Made by a program: the position numbers and the translations under genes. A stretch of DNA of 64,000 nucleotides from Halorubrum coriense DSM 10284 (GTDB lineage: Archaea > Halobacteriota > Halobacteria > Halobacteriales > Haloferacaceae): the NCBI RefSeq assembly GCF_000337035.1, contig NZ_AOJL01000011.1, positions 1 to 64,000 of the forward strand, in the 5' to 3' direction. Position 1 is the stretch's first letter. Every line of letters begins with the position of its first letter. Shown here piece by piece: positions 44,183 through 53,465 of the stretch. The notes under the pieces were generated by a model. It saw only the letters and a program-made list of their open reading frames with translations, was not told where the DNA came from and did not search any database.

Positions 44183-47014
44183 ATGACACAAGACACAACC
44201 TATCGCGGAAAGGCCAACGCGGTCTTTTTCGCAGCGATCATGGTCGTATCCATGTTCGCAGCTGGCTTCGCAGCGGCTCCCGTTGCGGCAGCCAGTGTCA
44301 ATGGCCAGTACGTTAACGACGCTGGCGACCAAGTGGATATCGTTTATCAAGGACAAGACGTCTACCTCACCGGTGGTGACATCGACGCAGCAGCCGTCGA
44401 CGATACCGTCAATCTCCGTGAGGTAGATAGCTTCGACGGGGGAGTGGTTGATACCAGTTCTCAGGTCGAGCAGCTGACTGTCGAGAGCGCCAGCGAGTTC
44501 GGTCTTGGTTCTGGACTGGCTGTCGAGATTGACACAGATGACCTCTCGTCCGGCGATTACTTCATCCGTGGCGCAGGGGACCTCCCGAACAGCCCGGACC
44601 AGTCGGATACTTTCGAGGTCACAACCCAGTCGCTCAGTGTCGAGTTTGACGACGACTCGGTGACTGACGAGGGTTCCAATGCGGAAACTGACCTCGATAT
44701 CTCCTCGGACCGCGGAACTTACAGCGTCAACGTGACCGCTGATGGTCTTGAGGATGAGGACCTGTTCAACATCTTCTCCGGTGACGGGGCCAACTTCAGC
44801 TCCGACCGGCCAACCCGGATCGATGCTGACAATCTTGCATCCACGGGCAACTTCTACTCGAACGGTGAATTCAAGATTGGCCTCTACCAGGAAGACGACG
44901 AGAACTACGATCAGAAGATCGTGCTCGTCAACATTCAGGACTCGGAGGAGACCATCGACTTCGATGGTATTGACACGGACGATTACACGTTCGAGTTCAA
45001 TGTGACCGATACGGAGGCATCGGATGCCTCGAGCATCTCTGTTGGCGAACTCGACCGGCAGGCCAGCTTCGACGAGTCCGTATACTCGCAGACGGCTGGT
45101 GACATCGTCGAGATGACGGTGGAACTTGACGACACTGACAATGCCTGGGTCCAGATTGGTAGTGAAGAATCTGGGTTCGTCGACGTCCTGTACGTTGAAG
45201 ACGACGACAGTGACGACGAAGTGACTTTCGAGGTTAACACGCGTGTCCTCGGTACGCCTGTCAACTTCGACGAGGCGTACAATACTGAGGACGACATCGT
45301 CGAGAGTGAGCTGTATGACACTGTGTCGAACGACAATGCTCCCGAGTACTACTCGGAAGACACTGACACGACACTCGGTGCGGGCAACAACTTCGAGGGA
45401 TACCTCCAAGCTATTGACCAAATCGAGAGCGACGAGGGTAAGTTCGACCAGCTCGCTCGCCCGCTCCAGCCGACTACGTACGAAGTTGCTGTGAATGGTA
45501 ACCAGAACTTCATCGTTAACGAAGACGACGAGTCCGAGCTGGACGATGAAATCGGCCTGGCTACACTCGACCTCACGCAGCCCGGCGTTGAGAACGTCCA
45601 GACGTGGACGGCGCCCGGCAACCCGGCTGACGAAACAACGAACACCACCGAACTGCTGAACGAGGTCACGCAGAGTTCGGATATCGCCCTTGACGACCAA
45701 CTCGTCATCCAGGCAGAAGCGAGTGGGATCTACGGTCATATGGTCCAGATTGAAGACTTTGATGCGCTGGATGATGGCTTCTCGGCCAGCACCCTCTCCG
45801 AACTCGACGGTCGCGATGGTGAAGGTGTGAACATCGAGATCGAAGCGGACGATGCGACGGGCAACCAGGACCCGACCTCGCTTGACTTCGATGCGAGCTC
45901 GGATGTCATCTCGGTCTTCGTCGATCAGGAGTCCGGACAGATGTTCATCGTCGTCGACACTAGCGAGGACGACTCTGCGTTCTCCCAGTCTGTTGAGGAC
46001 GGCACGGACTTCACGGCTGAGATTGAGTACGAAGCCGACGATGAGGACCAGTTCGAGTTTAACGGTCAGGGTCCGCTGGGCGGTGCTGCCAACGACCAAA
46101 ACACGGCTGCGTTCCCGTACTTCGCGGCTGGTGAGGACAACACGGAGTCGGCTTCGGCTGACTTCAGTCTCGCCGACCGCGAGGCCTCGTTCGACAACAT
46201 CAACGACAACGACGAAGTTGAGATTGCGAACACCGAGTCGGCTACGGTGACGGGCACGACCAACGTTGCGCCCGGTACTGAAGTGAGCGTCCGCGTCCAG
46301 TCCACCTCTGGCGTCTCGCCCTCGTTCGTCGAGACGTCTGAAGACATTGAGGTTGGCGAGGACGGTACGTTCGAGGCCGAACTCGACCTCAGCGCTGCAT
46401 CGGTTGACGACACTGCAACGGTTGACTTCCGTGTTGAGGGTAGTTCCATCTCGGACTCCGACGCAGTGATCGTTGAGCAGGCTCAGGATCCGGCCTCCTT
46501 CGAGGTCTCGGAACTGAACCCGCAGGACGTGACCGCAACGGTCGGCGACGCGCTGACCGTGACGGCCACCGTCGAGAACACCGGCGACCAGGAAGCCACC
46601 CAGACTGTCGAGTTCCGCGTTGGCGGTAGCGCGGTCGCCAGTCAGGATGTCACGCTTGGTGCCGGTAACAGCACCACCGTTGAGTTCGCGGACGTCGATA
46701 CGTCCAGTCTCGACGCTGGTGAGTACGAGCACGGCGTCTTCACGGACAACGACGAGCAGACTGCCACGCTCACCCTCGAAGCCGCGGACGACGGGTCCGA
46801 CGGTTCCGATGGTAGCGACGGTTCCGACGGTAGTGACGGTTCCGACGGTAGTGACGGGTCCGACGGTTCCGACGGTAGTGACGGTTCCGACGGCTCCGAC
46901 GGTAGTGACGGTTCCGACGGCACCACCGACGACGGCACGCCCGGCTTCGGTGCGATCGTCGCTCTCGTCGCGCTCATCGCCGCCGCGCTGCTCGCGACCC
47001 GGCGCAACGAGTAA
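44183..47014 (+). CDS. csg: Major S-layer glycoprotein, PGF-CTERM type
   Basis: This 943-residue protein forms the cell wall lattice. The N-terminus MTQDTTYRGKANAVFFAAIM with the following hydrophobic stretch to AAPVAAAS is the haloarchaeal surface-glycoprotein signal peptide. The body is very Asp/Glu-rich with beta-sandwich Ig-like domains and numerous N-x-S/T sites. The C-terminus has a 14-unit Gly-Ser-Asp linker, then TTDDGTPGFGAIVALVALIA and ARRNE-like basic residues (TRRNE). This is the PGF-CTERM signal processed by archaeosortase ArtA with lipid attachment. In most haloarchaea the linker is Thr-rich and O-glycosylated; here it is Ser/Asp. Promoter and terminator are both recognisable. 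Confidence 0.95.
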   Translation: MTQDTTYRGKANAVFFAAIMVVSMFAAGFAAAPVAAASVNGQYVNDAGDQVDIVYQGQDVYLTGGDIDAAAVDDTVNLREVDSFDGGVVDTSSQVEQLTVESASEFGLGSGLAVEIDTDDLSSGDYFIRGAGDLPNSPDQSDTFEVTTQSLSVEFDDDSVTDEGSNAETDLDISSDRGTYSVNVTADGLEDEDLFNIFSGDGANFSSDRPTRIDADNLASTGNFYSNGEFKIGLYQEDDENYDQKIVLVNIQDSEETIDFDGIDTDDYTFEFNVTDTEASDASSISVGELDRQASFDESVYSQTAGDIVEMTVELDDTDNAWVQIGSEESGFVDVLYVEDDDSDDEVTFEVNTRVLGTPVNFDEAYNTEDDIVESELYDTVSNDNAPEYYSEDTDTTLGAGNNFEGYLQAIDQIESDEGKFDQLARPLQPTTYEVAVNGNQNFIVNEDDESELDDEIGLATLDLTQPGVENVQTWTAPGNPADETTNTTELLNEVTQSSDIALDDQLVIQAEASGIYGHMVQIEDFDALDDGFSASTLSELDGRDGEGVNIEIEADDATGNQDPTSLDFDASSDVISVFVDQESGQMFIVVDTSEDDSAFSQSVEDGTDFTAEIEYEADDEDQFEFNGQGPLGGAANDQNTAAFPYFAAGEDNTESASADFSLADREASFDNINDNDEVEIANTESATVTGTTNVAPGTEVSVRVQSTSGVSPSFVETSEDIEVGEDGTFEAELDLSAASVDDTATVDFRVEGSSISDSDAVIVEQAQDPASFEVSELNPQDVTATVGDALTVTATVENTGDQEATQTVEFRVGGSAVASQDVTLGAGNSTTVEFADVDTSSLDAGEYEHGVFTDNDEQTATLTLEAADDGSDGSDGSDGSDGSDGSDGSDGSDGSDGSDGSDGSDGSDGSDGTTDDGTPGFGAIVALVALIAAALLATRRNE
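46793..46918 (+). repeat. 14-unit Gly-Ser-Asp coding repeat
   Basis: Fourteen consecutive nine-base units encode G-S-D. Serine codons alternate between TCC and AGT/AGC in most of the array (TCC, TCC, AGC, TCC, AGT, TCC, AGT...), so the DNA has a higher-order 18-base period. Within csg it forms the spacer between the S-layer domains and the membrane anchor. Confidence 0.95.
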
Positions 47015-47050
47015 CATCGTTGCCTGAGTCGCGGTTTGTGGCTCGCAACA

Positions 47051-47090
47051 TCGGCCCTTTCGGGCCGACTCACACACGCTCTTTTTATTT
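47051..47090 (+). terminator. Terminator of the S-layer gene
   Basis: A perfect 7-base-pair hairpin (TCGGCCC, loop TTTC, GGGCCGA; 47051-47068) is followed by CTTTTTATTT at 47081-47090, 37 bases after the stop codon. Stem plus T-run fits a strong terminator for a very highly expressed gene. Confidence 0.75.
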
Positions 47091-47728
47091 CGATCTAATC
47101 GAACAGTTACGGCAACAGCTTCCTTGCTGACACGGTTGATTTACTCAATTACATTCGATAGCTGACCTGCTATTGGATTGATAGCGGTTAGTAAAAACGG
47201 GAAGAACTCAGTTGGTTGGGAGAGAACCGTTATCTAACTTTGGTACTGTTGAACTGCTCCATTAGAAAGTAATCAAGAATCGGCTTCTGCCTGCTCTGAA
47301 TCATTGAGCGACGCTGTGGTTCTGCCTGTCTGAATAGCTGGTCGCGGCTCTTGGGTGAATGAAACTACTACTTCTTCGGAGAAGCGTATCATTGCGCGGT
47401 CAACACTCCCTTCAGCCTTTGTCATAGCGTTTTCGGCTCTGTTTTAATCTGGCGTCACCCAAAGTCCCTTGATAAAGATCTGGTGAATGACAGCGTCGTA
47501 CTCCCAACCAGATCGATTAGTTTCCCTCACTGTATCATATGTACAGATCAGTGTCAGACCTGATAAGGTCTCGTTCAGCAGATGACTGATGCTAAGCTAG
47601 CCACACGTCCTAATTGATTGCTGATATGCCTGTGTAGTTAGGTTGGTGCGGGAACCCGTCCTCTTATCGCAGTCAAATATCAATTGAGCAGCCACACTCC
47701 TCCCGTAGTAGGCTCTTCTCCAGCGATT
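47091..47728. other. Intergenic after the S-layer gene
   Basis: No gene is confidently supported. A 50-codon minus-strand frame (47273-47425, starting MTKAEGSVDRAMIRFSEEVV) is acidic and protein-like and could be a small gene or the end of a lost one. Nothing else is recognisable. Confidence 0.4.
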
Positions 47729-48349
47729 TTATTTGCTCGTTACAAACAATCCATCAACAACCGTCTCAATGAGGGCATCTTCAATTTGATCATACTCAAC
47801 ACCACTATCGGCGCCTACCGGCGCGTCTCGTGCTCGCACCGTGAACACGAGTGAAATAAAGAGCTGATCTATTAGATCTTTGTCATCGAAGCGAAATGTG
47901 TCAAGCTCTGCCCACCGCTCAACGAAAGGGAGGTCTGGGCTACTTGATTTGTCTTTGGTAAACTTCCCGTCTGCTTCTAATTTCTCAAGCTGGTCTTGGA
48001 GCGTTCGCAGCTCTCCTTCGACAATTAGCGCGGAGATGAGAGGGTTGGCTTGAACCTCTGCTAGCGTTGTTTTTAAGAAAAGCCGTACCTCCTCACGTGG
48101 TGTCTCACCGTCCACAACAGCCTCCGCAATTTTCTGTTCAAGTCTCTTGCGTTCTAGCAGGAGGACCTTGACATATAGTTCCTCCTTCGAATCAAAAAAT
48201 TGATAAAAAGTGCTTGTCCCGATTCCGACTTCAGTAGTTAGGTCGCTAATGCGGGTCCGTTCAAACCCATACTGCGTAAACAGCTCTCGCCCTGTCTCGA
48301 CCAATTGAGAGCGAATGCGCTCTCTGTCTTCATCGCTGAAGCGACTCAT
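47729..48349 (-). CDS. TetR-family regulator of the adjacent exporter
   Basis: This 206-residue protein has an N-terminal helix-turn-helix (YGFERTRISDLTTEVGIGTS, TFYQFFDSKEELYVKVLL) and a helical effector domain. It is divergent from the COG1361/MMPL unit, the usual layout of a TetR repressor controlling an exporter. The shared intergenic region carries the nine-base word TGAACGCTT twice (48362-48370 and 48438-48446), a possible operator. Confidence 0.9.
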   Translation of the reverse strand: MSRFSDEDRERIRSQLVETGRELFTQYGFERTRISDLTTEVGIGTSTFYQFFDSKEELYVKVLLLERKRLEQKIAEAVVDGETPREEVRLFLKTTLAEVQANPLISALIVEGELRTLQDQLEKLEADGKFTKDKSSSPDLPFVERWAELDTFRFDDKDLIDQLFISLVFTVRARDAPVGADSGVEYDQIEDALIETVVDGLFVTSK

Positions 48350-48564
48350 TTGCCTTCTCGCTGAACGCTTTTTACTGAGTGACTTAGCTTCATCGACTGG
48401 CCATTAGGATTCTACGAACAAAATGTTTATCAATTCGTGAACGCTTACAATAGTACACGTCGAATGAAGGACTCCAGCAGCGTAACCGGTGAAGAAGGGC
48501 CTATAGCGCACAACGCAGTGCTACACAAAATAGCAACTCTTTGTCGAACAGTAGGGTGGTCTCA
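48350..48564. promoter_or_regulatory. Divergent TetR/exporter control region
   Basis: This 215-base region lies between the divergent start codons. TGAACGCTT occurs at 48362-48370 and 48438-48446 as a direct repeat 76 bases apart. AAATGTTTATC at 48421-48431 is a promoter-like A+T patch. GGGTGGT at 48554-48560 precedes the ATG at 48565 and serves as its ribosome-binding site. Confidence 0.45.
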
Positions 48565-50244
48565 ATGAACCACCGGCCGATTTTTGCTATCTTCATTACA
48601 GCACTCTTGCTCACCAGCGGGATAGTCGGCGGTGCCATGGGAGCGACTCCGATAGACTCGCCTACAGGCGAAACAGCAAGCTCAGATCTCGCTGTATCGT
48701 CTGTACCCGGTTCTTCGGTTCAACAAGCAGCAACGCTTGTTCGGGGTGAACCAGACCTGTCTGTGGTGATTGCTCAGCCAGAAGTAACCCCTGGACAAAC
48801 GAATCAGGTCACACTCCGGATTGTAAACGACGGGGATGTTGACCTTGGGACAGCACAGACTCGCGAGGTTGTTACAACCGCACGCAGTGTCCGGCTGTCC
48901 GCGAAGGCTGATAATTCGCCGCTTACTGTTGAGACTGAAACGCTGGCACTTGGTGCTGTCACCGAGGATCGACCCCGTGAAGTAACAATTCCGGTGAGTG
49001 TACCAAATGGTACTGACCCAGGAAACTACGATCTTGAAATCGAATTAGAGTACTCTTACACGTCTCAGCAGAGTGGCCGAACCACATACGATGAAGAAGA
49101 CACGGTAACAGCCAACGTTGAGGTTGAAGTGAGTAACGACGCACGGTTCAAGATCACCGATATAACAACTGATTCACAGATTGGTGATCAGGGTACGCTT
49201 GAAGCGACAATTAAGAATGTCGGCGCAACAGCCGCTTACGACGCTACCGTGGCTCTCGAGTCATCAAGTTCTGGGCTAGCACTTGGTCAACGCAGCTCGG
49301 ACGCTGCGCGGGTCCAATCAATCGAGCCCGGTGAAACAGTCACTGTCCCGTATGACGTTTCGTTTAGCTCGACATCCCCAACCCGAGAGTACGCCATTTC
49401 CGGCCAAGTCTCGTTTGACTCACCTGATGGCATCCAACACATTGACCAGGGCCTCACAGCGGGTGTGACGCCGCTTGGAGAACAGACGTTCACACTCGGG
49501 AACGTTGAGTCGACGCTTCGTGTCGGTGAAGACGGTGAGCTTACCGGCACAATTACCAACACTGGTCCTGTCACCGCAGATAACGTCGTTGTCCGATACG
49601 CAGACACTGCTGGGAATATTATCCCGATTGAACAATCGGCGGCAGTTGGGTCACTAGCTTCCGGTCAGTCGACAGAGTTTAGCTTACCGCTCTCGATCGG
49701 AGGTAAGGCTGAGCCAGGGCTCCGTACTATCGACTTTGCTGTCCAATATCGCAATGATGGTGGTGAAGCACGGGCCTACAGCGATGTCGTTGTCAACGCC
49801 GAGGTTGCCCCAGAACGAGACCGCTTCAGCGTCGCCATCGAAAACCGCACCATCGATGCTGACGGGACGCGGACTGTCCAGGTGACCGTGACGAACAACC
49901 TTGGCGAGCCCGCAAGCGACCTCGAAGCGCGTCTGTTCGCGAACGACCCGCTCGAGACCGGCGACACTGACACCGGCTACGTCCAGTCGCTTGGAGCCGG
50001 AGAGTCGACGACTATGATGTTCGAACTCTCTACAACGGGCTCGGCCACACCCGGGAGTACCTACCCAATATCGCTCGACTTCCGGTACGACGACGTCGAC
50101 GGTGATAGCCAGCTTTCAGACACTTACCGAGTTCCGATCGAAGTGACTGCCAGTGAGGGCGGTGGGCTTCCGCTCCCCATCATCTTCCTCGCCGTACTCG
50201 TGGTCGGAACCGGTGGATTGATCGTCTACCGGAGGCGGCAGTAG
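48565..50244 (+). CDS. COG1361-type secreted membrane-anchored protein
   Basis: This 559-residue protein has a signal peptide (IFAIFITALLLTSGIVGGAM), three or four NEW3/CARDB Ig-like domains (PEVTPGQTNQVTLRIVNDGD; TLEATIKNVGATAAYDATVA; GELTGTITNTGPVTADNVVV) and a C-terminal anchor (LPIIFLAVLVVGTGGLIVYR). In haloarchaea such COG1361 proteins pair with RND/MMPL transporters, and that gene follows after three bases. It is probably the extracellular accessory of the exporter. The ATG at 48565 was preferred to the upstream TTG because of the ribosome-binding site and normal signal peptide. Confidence 0.85.
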   Translation: MNHRPIFAIFITALLLTSGIVGGAMGATPIDSPTGETASSDLAVSSVPGSSVQQAATLVRGEPDLSVVIAQPEVTPGQTNQVTLRIVNDGDVDLGTAQTREVVTTARSVRLSAKADNSPLTVETETLALGAVTEDRPREVTIPVSVPNGTDPGNYDLEIELEYSYTSQQSGRTTYDEEDTVTANVEVEVSNDARFKITDITTDSQIGDQGTLEATIKNVGATAAYDATVALESSSSGLALGQRSSDAARVQSIEPGETVTVPYDVSFSSTSPTREYAISGQVSFDSPDGIQHIDQGLTAGVTPLGEQTFTLGNVESTLRVGEDGELTGTITNTGPVTADNVVVRYADTAGNIIPIEQSAAVGSLASGQSTEFSLPLSIGGKAEPGLRTIDFAVQYRNDGGEARAYSDVVVNAEVAPERDRFSVAIENRTIDADGTRTVQVTVTNNLGEPASDLEARLFANDPLETGDTDTGYVQSLGAGESTTMMFELSTTGSATPGSTYPISLDFRYDDVDGDSQLSDTYRVPIEVTASEGGGLPLPIIFLAVLVVGTGGLIVYRRRQ

Positions 50245-50247
50245 CTG

Positions 50248-52722
50248 ATGTCACTCAGTGATCGGATCGAGTCGGGTATTCGCCGACTCAACGACGCCAT
50301 CGTAGACCGACCGCGACAGGTGATTGTCGCATTCTTAGTGCTTACTGCGGTGTTTGCCGGTGGGATCGGACTCGTCAGCACCGACACTGGGGCGACTGAT
50401 TCGTTCACTGAGGGGCTTGCCGAGCAGGAAGCGCTAGACGCAGTCAACCAGGAGTTTGATGACCCGTTCGAAGCAGATAGCGAGTCAACCCAACTCATTC
50501 ACACCGGCGGAAACGTCCTCACAAAGGAGGAACTCACCCGCGAACTGCGGCTCCTTGAAGATCTTTCCCAACGGGACAACCTACGAGTCGAGTCGACCAA
50601 CGGTCCGGCGACGGTTGTCGCGAGCGCGATCGACCCGTCCGCGACAACGATCACCGAGAAGCGACGTGCGCTTGAGGCAGCGAGCCCGACAGCGGTTCGC
50701 CAGACGGTCCGGCAGCTGTCTGAGAACCCGCAGTTTAGCCGCGCGGTGTCAACGGATTTCAATCCAACTGCCGTCAGCGCGTCGGCGTCGATCACAGTCA
50801 TATCGCACGACGTGCCCGCCGGTTTCTCAGGGCTTCAGGAGCTCCAAACGACCGTCCAGTCGATCACGAACGACTACCCGAGCGACATCCGGGCTTTCGG
50901 CACCGGCGTGACGAACGCGGAAACGGCGAACGTCATCGGCGACTCGCTCACAATTGTGATGCCGGTCGTCGTGATCCTGCTGCTGATATTCCTCGTGGTC
51001 GCGTATCGGGACCCGATTGACCTGTCACTGGGACTTTTATCGCTGCTGATGACCGTTGTGTGGACCTTCGGCTTTCTTGGCTACTCCGGAATCCCGTTTA
51101 GTCAACAGATGATCTCCGTCCCGGTGTTGTTGCTTGCCGTTGGGGTCGACTTTGGGATCCACATCATTAACCGGTACCGTGAGGAGGCTGTCAAGGGGTA
51201 CAGCGCCATCGAGGCGATGCGGGAGGCAAACAATCAGCTGATGATTGCATTCATCATTGTCACCGCCACAACCGTGTTCGGGTTCGGTGCCAATGTGATC
51301 TCTGACCTCGGTCCAATCCGCGACCTCGGCATCGCCTCGGCGATCGGGATCATCTTCACATTCCTGATCTTTGGGCTGTTCCTACCAGCGGCGAAGCTTG
51401 AGGTCGACAAACTTCGCGACGCTTACGGCGTGCCCGAGTTCAATTCCGCACCGATCTCCTCGAGTGATTCGACGCTCGGCAAGCTGCTCAGCTTCCCGAC
51501 TCAGGTCAGCCAGTACGCGCCGATCGCGCTTGTGATCGTCCTACTCATTTCGGGGGGAATGGCAACAGCGTACGGCAGCGGCGTCGACACCACCTTCGAG
51601 ACTGAAGACTTCCTCCCGCCGGAAGAGCTCCCCGAGTACGTCACTGCACTCCCGGGGCCGTTCGCGCCGAGCGAGTACACCGTTGCGGAGACGATCTCGC
51701 TGCTGGAGGACCGCTTCTCGACTAGCCAAGACCAATCCGTGAAGATATACGCTGAGGGGAACTTCGAAGAGGATCACGCGCTCGAAGCACTCGTCGCCCC
51801 GAACGGGGATCCGCCTAGGACGCTCGCCGTTGCTGAGGGCGGCCGCGCTCGCCCGACAAGCATCATCACGGTGATCCAGTCGCAGGCTGAGCGAGACCCA
51901 GAATTTGGACGACTCGTTGCCCGCAGCGATGTCGACGGCAACGGCGTTCCCGATCGTAATCTAGAGCGTATCTACGACGAGCTATTCGCGTCGCCGGCCG
52001 GTGATCGGGCGAAACAGTATCTCACGCCCGACCGCCGAAAGGCACAGATCGAGTACGCCATCGACTCGAGCGCGACCCAGAGCGAAGCCGCGGCCGACGC
52101 CCGCCAGTTCGCTGATGACTTCCGGCCCCAAGCGACCGCAACCGGCCAGCTCGTGGTGTTCGCCGCGGTCACGGATATCATCTTCAACTCTGCGATCCAA
52201 GGACTAATCCTCGCGATGGGGCTCACCGGGATTTTCCTTGTCATCGCCTATGGCGTGTTGGAGGGGAAACCGCTGCTCGGGATCGTTAACCTGTTTCCGA
52301 TCGCGATTGCGATCGCATTCCTCCTTGGTACAATGCGTGCGCTTGGGCTCTCGCTCAACGCGTTAACGGCGACGATTCTGTCGATTTCAATCGGACTCGG
52401 GATCGCGTACTCCGTTCACGCAACTCACCGGTTCATCGATGAGTACAACGAGAACGGGGACGCACTCACGTCGATGATCATCACGTTCTCCGGAACGGGT
52501 GGCGCGCTGCTCGGCAGTATGCTCACCACATCGCTTGGTACTGGAGCGCTTGCGCTTGCGATCACGCCCGTGCTTGGGGATTTCGGGCTACTCATGGCTT
52601 TGAGCGTGGTATACTCGTTTATTTTCACGATCGTTGCGCTCCCCCCTGCCGTTCTCCTGTGGGAACGGTACCAACCTAGTGGAACAGGGGCTGAGGTGTC
52701 GTCGCCCCCGTCCCACCACTAA
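50248..52722 (+). CDS. RND/MMPL-family transporter
   Basis: This 824-residue transporter has two homologous halves. Each half has one helix, a large outer loop and five helices. The first helix is VIVAFLVLTAVFAGGIGLVS. The first sterol-sensing-like block contains LLAVGVDFGIHIINRYREEA and the second ISIGLGIAYSVHATHRFIDE, each with the Asp/His-type residues used in proton coupling. It should export lipids or hydrophobic compounds by proton antiport. It forms an operon with the COG1361 protein and is likely repressed by the divergent TetR. Confidence 0.92.
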   Translation: MSLSDRIESGIRRLNDAIVDRPRQVIVAFLVLTAVFAGGIGLVSTDTGATDSFTEGLAEQEALDAVNQEFDDPFEADSESTQLIHTGGNVLTKEELTRELRLLEDLSQRDNLRVESTNGPATVVASAIDPSATTITEKRRALEAASPTAVRQTVRQLSENPQFSRAVSTDFNPTAVSASASITVISHDVPAGFSGLQELQTTVQSITNDYPSDIRAFGTGVTNAETANVIGDSLTIVMPVVVILLLIFLVVAYRDPIDLSLGLLSLLMTVVWTFGFLGYSGIPFSQQMISVPVLLLAVGVDFGIHIINRYREEAVKGYSAIEAMREANNQLMIAFIIVTATTVFGFGANVISDLGPIRDLGIASAIGIIFTFLIFGLFLPAAKLEVDKLRDAYGVPEFNSAPISSSDSTLGKLLSFPTQVSQYAPIALVIVLLISGGMATAYGSGVDTTFETEDFLPPEELPEYVTALPGPFAPSEYTVAETISLLEDRFSTSQDQSVKIYAEGNFEEDHALEALVAPNGDPPRTLAVAEGGRARPTSIITVIQSQAERDPEFGRLVARSDVDGNGVPDRNLERIYDELFASPAGDRAKQYLTPDRRKAQIEYAIDSSATQSEAAADARQFADDFRPQATATGQLVVFAAVTDIIFNSAIQGLILAMGLTGIFLVIAYGVLEGKPLLGIVNLFPIAIAIAFLLGTMRALGLSLNALTATILSISIGLGIAYSVHATHRFIDEYNENGDALTSMIITFSGTGGALLGSMLTTSLGTGALALAITPVLGDFGLLMALSVVYSFIFTIVALPPAVLLWERYQPSGTGAEVSSPPSHH

Positions 52723-53465
52723 GACGGAGACACGTTTTACTCTCTGTGGGTTGTTCAGATTTCTATCACTGTTGTGTCCACTGCCCGTGCCATTGATTTG
52801 CGAAGCCTTCAGGATCCTCCCTCTGAATCGGGCTGAATCCTCTCTCAGACCCGGAACAGTCAAAAATAATATGGAAACATTTGTGTGACAAGATAGCTTG
52901 AAGTACATCGAGTTATATCATGTTAATGCTAGTCACTGGCACGAATACCTGTCTGATAGCCGGCTTGGCACTTGCTATCAGTACCCAGATGTGGCGGTGG
53001 CTAGTAACCCATCGTGAAAGCTTCCGGTCTGGGAGGCTGACACCTTGGCGTGACATTAAGGACCGCTTCCAGCTCTGTGCTGGTGCGGGCCTTACACTGC
53101 CAAACGGCAGTTCGGTGAGTGTACTTTCTAGCCGTGGAGTGGTCCGTGTCACTCACTGTCGGGTCGAGATTTGATCGCCACTACGCCCAAGCCCGCCTCG
53201 TCCCTTGGCGACGGCTGCGCCGTCTCGAACCCGGCTCCGTTTCGGTGACGCCGCACTGCGCTACGAGCTGGCAGCGAACCCGCGCAGGCTCTCCTCACGG
53301 CCGACACGTGCCCCGCGAAGACCAACTTCGCATCCCCGCGATAGTCGCTCGTCGAAGCGACCACGGGGGCGTTGACATCGATACCACGATGAATCCGTGA
53401 TGGTGCCGTGAGACTACAAAGACTTACACATAAGTGGACTTCGGCCGGACCGACGCGCCCAGTCG
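52723..53465. other. Intergenic at the island/core boundary
   Basis: No gene recognised on either strand. Base composition changes here: the left part is mixed, and from about 53150 it becomes strongly G+C-rich and stays so to the right edge. A Lys/Ala-rich minus-strand frame at 53149-53364 could be a transposase remnant but has no clear motif. Confidence 0.5.

Noticed and set aside
44138-47077. A 979-residue minus-strand open frame opposite the S-layer gene
   Set aside because: It is the antisense shadow of csg, full of Val/Arg/Leu from reverse reading of GAC/GAG-rich codons, with no domain. The + strand has signal peptide, PGF-CTERM, promoter and terminator.
53149-53364. Possible transposase (TnpB-like) C-terminal remnant on the minus strand
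   Set aside because: Only a vague resemblance; no catalytic or zinc-finger motif is visible, and G+C-rich DNA gives many such frames.
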